Assembly (NCBI GenBank): GCA_019635355.1
Contig: JAHBZQ010000001.1
Span: 248,001 to 312,000 of the forward strand
Length of the DNA stretch: 64,000 nucleotides
Origin: Rhizobacter sp.
GTDB taxonomy: Bacteria > Pseudomonadota > Gammaproteobacteria > Burkholderiales > Burkholderiaceae_C
Direction of reading: 5' to 3'
Every line of letters begins with the position of its first letter. Within the stretch, counting starts at the first letter, position 1. Shown here one piece after another: positions 58,901-64,000 of this stretch. The notes beneath the pieces were generated by a model. It searched no databases and had not been told where the DNA came from. It was given only the letters and a program-made list of their open reading frames with translations. A program made the position numbers and the translations under genes.

Positions 58901-61900
58901 TGTCGATCGTGTCGTTGACCGCGGTCGTGGCAGGCGTCGGGTCGATGTTGAGCGCGATGCCGCCGCCGCTCGTGCCAGTGATGGTGGCGCTGATGCTCGT
59001 CGGGTCGACGTAGACGTCTTCGTTCGCGGCGACGGGCACGGTGACGGTGCCGCTCAGCGAGCCGGCGGTCACGGTGATCGTGGCGCCGTTGGAGAGGGTG
59101 ACCGTCAGGTCGGACACCGGTGCCTGCGTGAGCGAGGCGGTGTAGACGATGCTGCCACCGGCTTCGGTGATCGCGTTGGTGGCCGAGAGGCTCACCACCG
59201 AGACGTCGTTGTCGACGATGCCGGTGGTCACGCTGCCGTTGGTGGCGCTCACCACCAGGTTCTCGAAGTTGCCGCCGGTGGCGCTGCCGATCGCGACGGT
59301 GAAGTTCTCGCTGCCTTCGGCGGCGGCGTCGTCGATCGTGGCGACGCTGAAGTTGGCCGAGCTGGCGCCCGCCGGGATGGTGACGGTGGTGACGCCGGTG
59401 AAGTCGCTCCCGTCGGCGGCCGTGCCGCTGTAGGTCAGCGTGACGGTGACGGCGGTCTGCGCCACGTTCGTCAGCGAGACGGTGTAGCTGCCAGCCTGGC
59501 CTTCGATCACCGAGCCCGAGCCGCTGAGGCTCACGGTGGTGGTGTCGAGCGTGTCGCTGACGGTGGTGGTGGCGGGCGTGGCATCGAACGCGAGGTTCTC
59601 GAAGTTGCCACCGGTGGCGCCGGTGATGCGGTTGCTCACCGAGCCGGCGTCGACCACGGCGTCGTCGGCCGGCGCGGGCACGGTGACGGAGCCGCTGGAC
59701 GCGCCGCTCAGGATGGTGATGGTGGCGCCGCTCTGCAGCGTGACGGTCACGTTGCCTTGCGCGGGCGCGGTGAGCGAGGCGGTGTAGACGATGCTGCCGC
59801 CTTCGGCCACGGCCGGCGTGGCGGTGAGCGAGACGGTGGTGGTGTCGAGCGTGTCGCTGACGGTGGTGAGCACCGGTGTGGCGTCGACCGCGAGGTTTTC
59901 GAAGTTGCCGCCGCTCGCGGAGTCGATGCGCACCGAGACATTCCCGGCGTCGTTGTAGACGTCGTCGGTCGGCGCGGGCACGGTGATGGAGCCACTGCTG
60001 GCGCCGGCTGCGATGGTGATGAGCGCGTTGTTCGACAGGCGCACCGTCACCGCGGTGTCGGCGGGGGCGGTGAGCGAGGCGGTGTAGACGATGCTGCCGC
60101 CTTCGGCGACCGACGGTGTGCCGGTGAGCGAGACGGTGGTGGTGTCGACGGTGTCGGTGACGGCAGTGACCGCCGGCGTGGCGTTGACCGCCAGGGCTTC
60201 GAAGTTGCCACCGGTCGCGCCGGTGATGTGCAGGCTCACGGAGCCGGCGTCGACGATCACGTCGTCGCCCGGGGCCGGCAGCGAGATCGAGGCCGAGCTG
60301 GCGCCGGCCGGGATGGTGATGGTGCTGTTGTCCGACAGCGTGACCGTCACCGCCGTCTGGGCGGGCGAGGTGAGGCTCGCGGTGTAGGTGATGTTGCCGC
60401 CCTCGGCGACCGTGCTGCTGGCGGTCAGCGAGACGGTGGTGGTGCCGATCGTGTCGCTGACGGCGGTGACCGCCGGCGTGCTGTTGACCGCCAGGTTTTC
60501 GAAGTTGCCGCCGGCGGCCGAGACGATGCGGTCGGACACGTTGGCCGCGTCCACGTACACGTCTTCGCCCGGCGCGGGCACGGTGATGGAGGCGCTGGCC
60601 GCGCCGTTCGGGATGGTGATGGTCGCGCCGCTTTGCAGCGTGACAGTCACCGGGCCTTGCGCCAGCGAGGTGAGCGAGGCGGTGTAGACGATGCTGCCGC
60701 CTTCGGCCACGGCCGGCGTGGCGGTGAGCGAGACGGTGGTGGTGTCGACCGTGTCGGTGATCGCGGTGATGGCCGCGGCCGGGTTGACGGTCAGGTTCTC
60801 GAAGTCGCCGCCGGTGGCGGTGCTGATGGTGGCCGAGACGCTGCCGGCGTCGGTGTAGACGTCGTCGGTGGGCGCGGCGACCGACACCGTGCCGGTGCTG
60901 GCCCCGGCGGCGATGGTGATCGTGGCGTTGTTCGACAGCGTGACCGTCACCGCCGACTGGGCCGGCGCGCTGAGCGTCGCGGTGTAGACGATGTTGCCGC
61001 CTTCGGCCACGGCCGGCGAGGCGGTGAGGGTGACGGTGCTGTTGTCGACCGTGTCGGTGATGGTCGTCACCGCGGCGGCCGGGTTGCGCACCAGGCTTTC
61101 GAAGTTGCCGCCGCTGGCGCCTGCGATGGTGACCGACACCGAACCGGCATCCAGGTACACGTCGTCGGTGGGCGCGGCCACCGGCACCGAGCCGCTGCTC
61201 GTGTTGGCGAGGATGGTGATCGTGGCGCCGTTCGAGAGCGTGACCGTCACGTCGCTCTGCGCCGGGGCGCTGAGGGTGGCGGTGTAGACGATGTTGCCGC
61301 CTTCGGCGACGCTCGGCGTGGCGGTGAGGGTGACGGTGCTCGTGTCCGTCGTGTCGCTCACGGCCGTCACCGCCGGGGCCGGGTTGATGGCCAGGTTCTC
61401 GAAGTTGCCACCGTTGGCGCTGGTGATGGTGACCGAGGTGTTGCCGGCGTCGACGTACACGTCTTCGGCCGGTGCGGGCACGGTCACCGTGCCGGTGCTG
61501 GCACCGGCGGCGATGGTGATGGTGGCGTTGTTCGACAGCGTGACCGTCACGTCGGTCTGCGCTGGCGAGGTGAGGCTCGCGGTGTAGACGATCGTGCCGC
61601 CTTCAGCGACGGCCGGCGTGGCGGTCAGCGAGACGGTGGTGGTGTCGACCGTGTCGGTGATCGTGGTCACGGCCGGGGCCGGGGCCACTTGCAGCGACTC
61701 GAAGTTGCCGCCGCTGGCGTTGGTGATCGTGGCCGAGACGGAGCCTGCGTCGACATGCACGTCATCGGTCGGCGCGGCGACCGACACCGTGGCTTGCGTG
61801 GCACCGGCGGCGATGGTGAGGGTGGCGCCGTTCGAGAGCGTCACCGACACCGGCGTTTGCGCGGCGTTGCTCAGCGTGGCGGTGTAGACGATGTTGCCGC

Positions 61901-64000
61901 CTTCGGCGACCGTGTTGCTGGCGGTGAGCGTCAGCGTGGTGGTGTCGATCGTGTCGGTGACGGTGGTGACCGCGGGCACCGGGTCGATGGCGAGCGGAAT
62001 GCCGCCGCCCGAGGTGCTGGCGATGGTGGCGCTGATGCTCGTCGGGTCGACGTACACGTCATCGCTCGCGGCGACGGGCACGCTCGCCGTGCCGCTAAGG
62101 GCGCCGGCCGCGATGGTGATCACCGCGCCGTTGGAGAGGGTGACGTCGAGCGCCGTGGTCGGCGCCTGCGTGACGCTGGCGGTGTAGACGATGCTGCCGC
62201 CTGCCTCGGTGAGCGTGGGCGTGGCGCTGAGGCTCACCGTCGAGATGTCGTTGTCGACGATGCCGGTGGTCACCGAGCCATTGGCCCCGCTCACCACCAG
62301 GCTCTCGAAGTTGCCGCCCGTGGCGGCGCCGATGGCGACGGTGAAGCTCTCGGGGCCTTCGGCGAGGGCGTCGTCGATGGCCGCGATGGAGAAGCTGGCC
62401 GAGCTGCTGCCGGCCGGGATGGTGACGGTGGTGGTGCCGGTGAAGTCGGCGCCGTTGGCGGCGGTGCCGGTGTAGGTCAGGGTGACCGTGACGTCGGCTT
62501 GCGCCACGCTCGTGAGCGAGACGGTGTAGGCGGCGGTGCCGGCTTCGGAGAGCGTCGGGTCGCCGGTGAGGCTCACCGTGGTGGCGTCGAGCGTGTCGGT
62601 GACGGTGGTGCTGGCGGCGGCCGGGTTGACCTGCAGCGACTCGAAGTTGCCGCCGGTGGCGCTGGCGATGGTCTGCGAGACGGTGCCGGCGTCGAGATAA
62701 ACGTCGTCGGTGGGCGCGGCCACGTTGACCGTGCCCGAAGAGGCACCGGCCGCGATGTTGATGATGGAGCCGTTGGCCAGCGTCACGACCACCGCGGTCT
62801 GCGCGGCCGACGAGAGCGTGGCGGTGTAGACGATGGTGCCGCCTTCGGCCACGCTCGGCGTGGCGGAGAGGGTGACGGTGGAGACGTCGGCGTCGTCGGT
62901 GACGGTCGTGCTGACGGTGCTCGTGGTGGCGAGCGCTTCATACGAGCCGCCGCTCGTGCCGGTGATGCCCACGCTGAAGCTCTGCGCGCCCTGCACGAAG
63001 TGGTCGTCGGCACGCACCGCGAAGGGCGCGCTGTCGGCCGTGCTCTGGCCGACGGGGATGGTGATGGTCTGGCCGTTGGTGAGCGAAATGGTCAGCGGGG
63101 CGCCCACCACGGGCGCACTCACGCTGGCGGTGTAGACCACGCTGCCGCCTTCGGCCACGCTGGCGGCGGAAGAGGTGAGGGTGACGGTCGACACGTCGGC
63201 GTCGTCGCTCACGGTCGTGACGGCCGAGCCGGTGGGCGTCAAGGCTTCGAAGTTGCCGCCGGTGCTGCCCGTCACGGTGACGGTGAGCGTGTCGTCGGGT
63301 TGCACGTGCACGTCGTCGGCGCGCACGTTGAACGCGGCAGTGCTGGCGCTGCTCGCGCCGACCGGGAGGGTGACGCTCTGGCCGTTGCTGAGCGTCACGG
63401 TGAGCGGCGAGCCGCTCACGGCATTGCTGAGCGAGACGGTGTAGACGATGGAGCCGCCCTCGGTCACGTTGGCCGCCGAGGCGCTCACGGTGACGGTGGT
63501 CGGGTCGGCGTCGTCGGTGACGGTGGTGCTCACCGAGCTGCCGGCGGTGATGGCTTCAAAGTTGCCGCCGCTCGTCGTCGTGATGCCGACGTTGAGCGTG
63601 TCGGTGCCTTGCGCTTCGGCGTCGTCCGCGCGCACGGCGAACGGGGCCGAGCTGGCGCTGCTCGCGCCGACGGGAATGGTGATGGTCTGGCCGTTGCTGA
63701 GCGTCAGCACCACCGGCGAGCCGGTGACCACGTTGTTGAGCGTGGCGGTGTAGACGATGCTGCCGCCTTCGGTGACCGAGGCGGCCGAGGCGGTGAGGGT
63801 GGCGGTGGTGGCGTCGGTGTCGTCCGTCACCACGGTGGTGGCGGTGCCGCTCGTGGCGAGCGCTTCATAGGCGCCGCCGGTGGTGCCGGTGACGCTCACG
63901 CTGAGCGTCTGGTCGCCCTGGGCGTAGGCATCGTCGGCGCGCACGGCGAACGGGGCCGAGCTGGCGCTGCTCGCGCCCACGGGGATGGTGATGGTCTGGC
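46962..64000 (-). CDS. Giant RTX-type repeat adhesin, type I secreted (5' end missing)
   Basis: At least 5,679 residues are encoded and the frame is still open at the right edge. From the N-terminal side: about 31 Calx-beta-like repeats of about 100 residues (64000-54530), then about eight of 111-114 residues (54530-51850), three more classical Calx-beta domains (51850-50790; VTVNEAAGTATFTVTLSAAS), cadherin/tandem-95-like domains (50790-48960; VNDAPVNTVPA, ANYNGAASFSYTV), a PA14/GLEYA-like domain (about 48790-48380; YVFSGYADDTVRLEVGG), RTX nonapeptides (47800-47350; GGTGNDYLNGGAGIDGL, GGAGNDVLRGDAGADVFRW) and a C-terminal secretion region. It is followed by the LapD/LapG genes and a TolC gene. 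It resembles LapA/BapA adhesins. Any LapG cleavage site and retention module are off-window. Confidence 0.93.
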   Translation of the reverse strand, partial: QTITIPVGASSASSAPFAVRADDAYAQGDQTLSVSVTGTTGGAYEALATSGTATTVVTDDTDATTATLTASAASVTEGGSIVYTATLNNVVTGSPVVLTLSNGQTITIPVGASSASSAPFAVRADDAEAQGTDTLNVGITTTSGGNFEAITAGSSVSTTVTDDADPTTVTVSASAANVTEGGSIVYTVSLSNAVSGSPLTVTLSNGQSVTLPVGASSASTAAFNVRADDVHVQPDDTLTVTVTGSTGGNFEALTPTGSAVTTVSDDADVSTVTLTSSAASVAEGGSVVYTASVSAPVVGAPLTISLTNGQTITIPVGQSTADSAPFAVRADDHFVQGAQSFSVGITGTSGGSYEALATTSTVSTTVTDDADVSTVTLSATPSVAEGGTIVYTATLSSAAQTAVVVTLANGSIINIAAGASSGTVNVAAPTDDVYLDAGTVSQTIASATGGNFESLQVNPAAASTTVTDTLDATTVSLTGDPTLSEAGTAAYTVSLTSVAQADVTVTLTYTGTAANGADFTGTTTVTIPAGSSSASFSIAAIDDALAEGPESFTVAIGAATGGNFESLVVSGANGSVTTGIVDNDISTVSLSATPTLTEAGGSIVYTASVTQAPTTALDVTLSNGAVITIAAGALSGTASVPVAASDDVYVDPTSISATIASTSGGGIPLAIDPVPAVTTVTDTIDTTTLTLTASNTVAEGGNIVYTATLSNAAQTPVSVTLSNGATLTIAAGATQATVSVAAPTDDVHVDAGSVSATITNASGGNFESLQVAPAPAVTTITDTVDTTTVSLTATPAVAEGGTIVYTASLTSPAQTDVTVTLSNNATITIAAGASTGTVTVPAPAEDVYVDAGNTSVTITSANGGNFENLAINPAPAVTAVSDTTDTSTVTLTATPSVAEGGNIVYTATLSAPAQSDVTVTLSNGATITILANTSSGSVPVAAPTDDVYLDAGSVSVTIAGASGGNFESLVRNPAAAVTTITDTVDNSTVTLTASPAVAEGGNIVYTATLSAPAQSAVTVTLSNNATITIAAGASTGTVSVAAPTDDVYTDAGSVSATISTATGGDFENLTVNPAAAITAITDTVDTTTVSLTATPAVAEGGSIVYTASLTSLAQGPVTVTLQSGATITIPNGAASASITVPAPGEDVYVDAANVSDRIVSAAGGNFENLAVNSTPAVTAVSDTIGTTTVSLTASSTVAEGGNITYTASLTSPAQTAVTVTLSDNSTITIPAGASSASISLPAPGDDVIVDAGSVSLHITGATGGNFEALAVNATPAVTAVTDTVDTTTVSLTGTPSVAEGGSIVYTASLTAPADTAVTVRLSNNALITIAAGASSGSITVPAPTDDVYNDAGNVSVRIDSASGGNFENLAVDATPVLTTVSDTLDTTTVSLTATPAVAEGGSIVYTASLTAPAQGNVTVTLQSGATITILSGASSGSVTVPAPADDAVVDAGSVSNRITGATGGNFENLAFDATPATTTVSDTLDTTTVSLSGSGSVIEGQAGSYTVSLTNVAQTAVTVTLTYSGTAADGSDFTGVTTVTIPAGASSANFSVATIDDAAAEGSENFTVAIGSATGGNFENLVVSATNGSVTTGIVDNDVSVVSLSATNAITEAGGSIVYTASLTQAPVSDLTVTLSNGATITVTAGSLSGTVTVPVAANEDVYVDPTSISATITGTSGGGIALNIDPTPATTAVNDTIDTTTVSLSATPTVAEGGSIVYTATLTSAAQSPVTVNLSNGQQITIATGATTGTLTLAAPGDDALVDTGSVSLSITSASGGNFESLVRNPAPAVTTVTDTVDTTTVTLTASPTVAEGGNIVYTATLNNAAGTDVTVTLSNGAQIVIAAGTSSNSVSVPAPTDDVYADAGNVSATITATSGGNFESLVANPAAAVTAVTDTVDTTTVTLTATPSVAEGGNIVYTATLTSPAASAVTVTLSNNQTITIPTNASSATLTLPAPGDDAVVDAGPVSLTIASATGGGFENLVVDPAAATTTVTDTIDTTTVSLSATATVAEGGNIVYTASLTSPAGSDLTVTLSNNATITILAGTSSGSVSVPAPVDDVLLDASTVSASIATVNGGNFEQLVVDTTPAATAVTDTIDTTTVSLTATPTVAEGGNIVYTASLNHPAGTNVTVTLSNSAVITILAGNSTGTVTVPAPADDFVIDAGPVSASIASATGGNFEALAINPAPATTAVTDTIGTTTLTLSATGTVAEGGSIVYTASLTSPAGTDLVVTLSNSQTITIPAGSSSASISVAAPTDDALIDAGSVSASIAGTSGGNFENLSVNSAPATTSITDTIDTTTVSLTATGSVAEGGNIVYTASLNNPAGTDVTITLSNNAQITILAGASTGTVTVAAPADDALVDAGNVSATITTATGGNFENLAISPTAAVTSVTDTVDTTTATLTATPSVAEGGSIVYTASLNAAAGSPVTITLSNGAQINIAAGASSGSISVLAPTDDVYLDASTVSAHITGATGGNFENLVADNTPVATSITDTINTTTVSLSGSGSVAEGASGSYTVSLTSPAQTTPVTVTLSYSGTAADGSDFTGTTTVTIPAGSSSANFSVATIDDALAEGAESFTITIATATGGNFENLAVSSSAGSVTTGIVDNDISTLTLSATPTLTEAGGTIVYTATLTQAPVTALDVTLSNGQTIHINAGALTGSVTVPVATSDDVYVDPTSVSATITGTSGGGIALSVDPTPAVTSIVDTVDTTTVNIGGPGTLTEGTSGTYTLTLTNPAQTDVTVTLAYSGSASAADRSGVTTVTIPAGATSATFSVAALDDALADSGETVIVTIAGATGGNFENLAVGPASSVTTTLVEEATPDTVLVSLAGPGSVTEGATTGNYTVTLGQAAVTPVTVNLNYAGTAVDGSDYNRVVSVTIPAGATSATFNLATLDDVIADSGDTIVVSLGSIGGGGFEAIAANGAASSVTTVINDETPADVTTVSLSATNTVAEGGNIVYTAQLTSVAQTDVTVQLSNSQQIVIPAGSSSASISVPAPGEDVYTDAGNVSVNITGASGGGFESLVHSSAPAVTSVTDTLDTTTLSLSGSASVSEGASATYTLSLTSPAQGAGVTVTLRYSGTAADGSDFSGVTTVTIPAGSSAASFNVATIDDNLAEGAESFTVTIDNATGGNFENLVVSGSNASVSTGIVDNDVSAIATVSAASAVETVSVVHTVTLSNPSATPTTYSLSLADGTATGGTDYTATLTNASFSNGVTISGGVITVPAGVTSFTVSVPTLADTIDEADETYTLNVGGVAATGTVLDDDAAPTIATVSAAAAAEGTNLVHTVTLSNASSSSTSFAYTLGGGTATAGVDYGSATFSNGVTLSGGNLIVPAGVTSFTVTVPSTQDTVDEPNETYNLSVGGVAALGTIGDDDAAPTVSSVSAATQVEGTALVHTVTLTNASSVATSYAYTLGGGTATSGSDYTAPPSFSNGVTLSGGNLIVPAGVTSFTVTVPTTQDTIDEGASETYNLSVGGVNALGTITDDDNAPTIASVSDASAVEATSIVHTVTLSNPSSVATTYSLSFTNGTASAADYTSALTNASFSNGVTFSGGTITVPAGVTSFTVTVPTTADTIDEADETYTLNIGSSAGTGTITDDDAAPTVATVSAATQIEGTALVHTVTLSNASSVATSFAYTLGGGTATGGGADYGTPTFSNGVTLSAGNLIVPAGVTSFTVTVPSTQDTIDEPNETYNLSVGGVTAVGTINDDDNAPTIASVSAASATEGASLVHTVTLTNASSVATSFAYTLGGGTATGGGTDYGTPTFSNGVTLSGGNLIVPAGVTSFTVTVPSTQDTIDEPNETYNLSVGGVTAVGTINDDDNAPTIASVSAASATEGASLVHTVTLTNASSVATSFAYTLGGGTATGGGTDYGTPTFSNGVTLSGGNLIVPAGVTSFTVTVPSTQDTIDEPNETYNLSVGGVTGVGTINDDDNAPTISSVSSAAATEASNILHTVTLSNASSVATTYALSFTNGTASGADYTSALTNANFSNGVTVSGGTITVPAGVTSFTVSVPTTADTLNEANETYTLTVGGTSGTGTINDDDAAPSLTVNDVTVNEAAGTATFTVTLSAASGQTVSVNYGTGDGTATAGSDYTAASGTLVFTPGVTSQTITVPILNDGTYEGSETFNVNLSNASNATIADSLGVGTIRDDGTGAGGTDNDTPTLAVSSASFAEGSGYAQFTVSLSNPSATATTVSLSTTAGTATAGTDYGTTLQVSTDGGTNWVNASSATIAAGATSVLVRAPITNDTLDEIDETFSLTATRTAGTTTNGAASGTATLLDDDATPTLSINDVTVNEAAGTATFTVTLSAASGQTVSVGYNTGNGTATAGSDYTSTTGTLTFTPGVTSQTITVAITNDSLTEATETFFVNLIGASNATISDTQGVGSIVDNDAPPAIDLDGNNSTAGGNDYSATFTENGSPVAIADIDIAITDVDSTTLASATITLTNAQAGDVLAAGGMPAGITASVSGNVVTLTGSASLAAYQTAIRAITYANTSDNPSTTDRQISVVVNDGTSSSAAATAVIHVAAVNDAPVNTVPAAQSTAEDTPLVFSAANGNAITVADVDSGSVTTTVSVNNGTLTLGSIAGVIVVGNGTGSVQITGTPAAVTAALNGTAYANTADYNGPATLTVSTSDGVAPPVVSTVGITVNPVVDIANDTASTNEDNAVTLSVLANDSFENGGRTITAINGSAITAGGPAVAVANGTVSLNASGQLIYTPTANYNGAASFSYTVTSGGVTETATVNVTVNAVNDAPVNTVPATQTTAEDTSRSITGLAISDVDGGSGSMTVTLAVTNGTLTVSGGTATIANSGTGSVTLTGTIAQINATLASNVTYVPSANFNGAASLTMTTNDNGNTGSGGALSDTDTVTINVTPVNDAPVATGSAVSGTEDTALVFNWAQFGVTDIDSASSSLGIRVSTLPADGTLQVYNGSAWVNVAANTLVTKATIDAGSFRFVPDANESGSDAYGGSSVGNQQADYARFTFTPNDGALDGTAAMMRIDIAPVADAPTVSHNASVQVTGTLSTLTSVGLSRDYYNAIATLTSGASSTNPDVGEVGIETAVPTSSALVTNVGVAGNLTGDTGVQVAADDAYRVQGLIYMQAGTSYVFSGYADDTVRLEVGGNTLMSGQWGGSGQAMAGTFTSNTFTPTVTGYYSIEFMVYNTSGPGSYDLNVSVNGATAVDLSTSNFLLFQSINQVDAAGGQRSAFIPNATTGEGGYYPVVYDAGVQSRVYLAPVLASLVDTDGSESLAVTLQGIPVGAVLTDGTNTFTASGAATSVNITTWNRSTLSMTFTSGYTGSTTLTAVATSTEAATGATATTSTSFSVTVDPTGTTTSLAEIGTFNGDALIGQAGNDVYSVSQVGTGLTVSVTQGATGSIPAQSGTDTTGTIHQAFNTGAGNDYVQAGAGDDTIYLGDTGSSVHPVGGGAPTQAHVAAARVMTLADDTTLTSSTTGLFTAEADDTNANNNSAGNTSITTWSDVANGGSGNDVIYGQNGTDFLYGGTGNDYLNGGAGIDGLRGGAGDDTLVGGAGNDVLRGDAGADVFRWEFADRGTAGAGAASDIIMDFNTATPANGGDVLDLRDLLQGEASAGGAAGNLSNYLHFTVSGGTTTIAISSTGGFSSGYSAGAVDQSIVLQNVDLTSGGALTTDQQIINDLLNKSKLLVDGT
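52188..53186 (-). repeat. Three nearly identical 333-bp tandem units
   Basis: Units 52188-52520, 52521-52853 and 52854-53186 each encode 111 residues. The first two differ at only scattered bases, and the third diverges mainly in its last third. This suggests recent duplication or gene conversion within the adhesin gene. Confidence 0.85.
54530..62620 (-). repeat. 100-residue (300-bp) tandem repeats in ~3.04 kb higher-order blocks
   Basis: The unit VTLTATPSVAEGGNIVYTAT ... VTDTVDTTT recurs with a 300-bp period, visible from equal spacing of matching sites at 57049, 57349, 57649, 57949, 58249 and 58549. A variant pair (GTAADGSDFTG and VDNDVS-type units) recurs at about 62191, 59149 and 56104, spacings of 3042 and 3045 bp, so about ten units form one block. 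A fourth, truncated block ends near 54460. Confidence 0.85.

Noticed and set aside
47670..63753. Many open frames on the plus strand opposite the adhesin, one over 1,300 codons and a series of about 98 codons every 300 bp
   Set aside because: They follow the repeat period exactly and arise from codon bias in GC-rich repeats; no RBS pattern or recognisable domain is present.

Overview
This is a GC-rich bacterial window, and its gene content points to Burkholderiales, probably a Rubrivivax/Leptothrix/Rhizobacter-like lineage. The clues are a phasin, a flavodoxin-free cys operon with a DUF934 gene, a betaproteobacterial proteasome homologue inside the pyruvate dehydrogenase operon, and two dispersed repeats of kinds I associate with this order. 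No phage, insertion sequence, CRISPR array or rRNA operon was seen. The lineage is an inference from gene content.

Layout, left to right. 1-4179 (+): the tail of a TPR gene, a TPR lipoprotein, a small secreted protein, an ExbB/TolQ protein, two ExbD/TolR proteins (one lacking the proton-carrying Asp) and a TonB-like AgmX/PglI protein, together a dedicated proton-driven envelope motor. 4180-4485: an intergenic region with two divergent copies of a structured element that has variable stems but constant linkers and tetraloops. 4486-7482: an AidB-like acyl-CoA dehydrogenase and a divergent thiolase, then tRNA-Asn. 7665-9920 (-): a TonB-dependent receptor under a TPP riboswitch. 9960-18178 (-): a nine-gene polycistron for assimilatory sulfate reduction (TSUP permease, CysI, DUF934, CysH, CysD, CysN, siroheme methylase, ferredoxin, ferredoxin reductase).

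18313-35475: a patatin-like lipoprotein; a phasin and, divergently, a coupled run (HDAC-like, thioesterase, nitroreductase, 2-hydroxyacid dehydrogenase, RmuC, MFS); a large lipoprotein with a possible caspase-like dyad; an Lrp/AsnC regulator; a glutaredoxin-like protein; oligopeptidase A; FolD; and a two-component pair. 35626-42064 (+): aceE, aceF, a proteasome-like peptidase, and lpdA carrying its own lipoyl domain with a REP-like insertion in its linker.

42074-64000: an apparent Lap-type adhesion module. It has a TolC-family exit duct with a C-terminal NTF2-like domain (-), a LapG-like periplasmic protease and a LapD-like degenerate GGDEF/EAL receptor (+), and the 3' 17 kb of a giant type I-secreted adhesin (-) built of Calx-beta-like repeats in higher-order ~3.04 kb blocks and ending in RTX repeats. 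Its N-terminus, with any LapG cleavage site, lies beyond the right edge, as presumably do the ABC and membrane-fusion components. By analogy with Pseudomonas Lap, c-di-GMP bound by LapD would restrain LapG and keep the adhesin on the surface.
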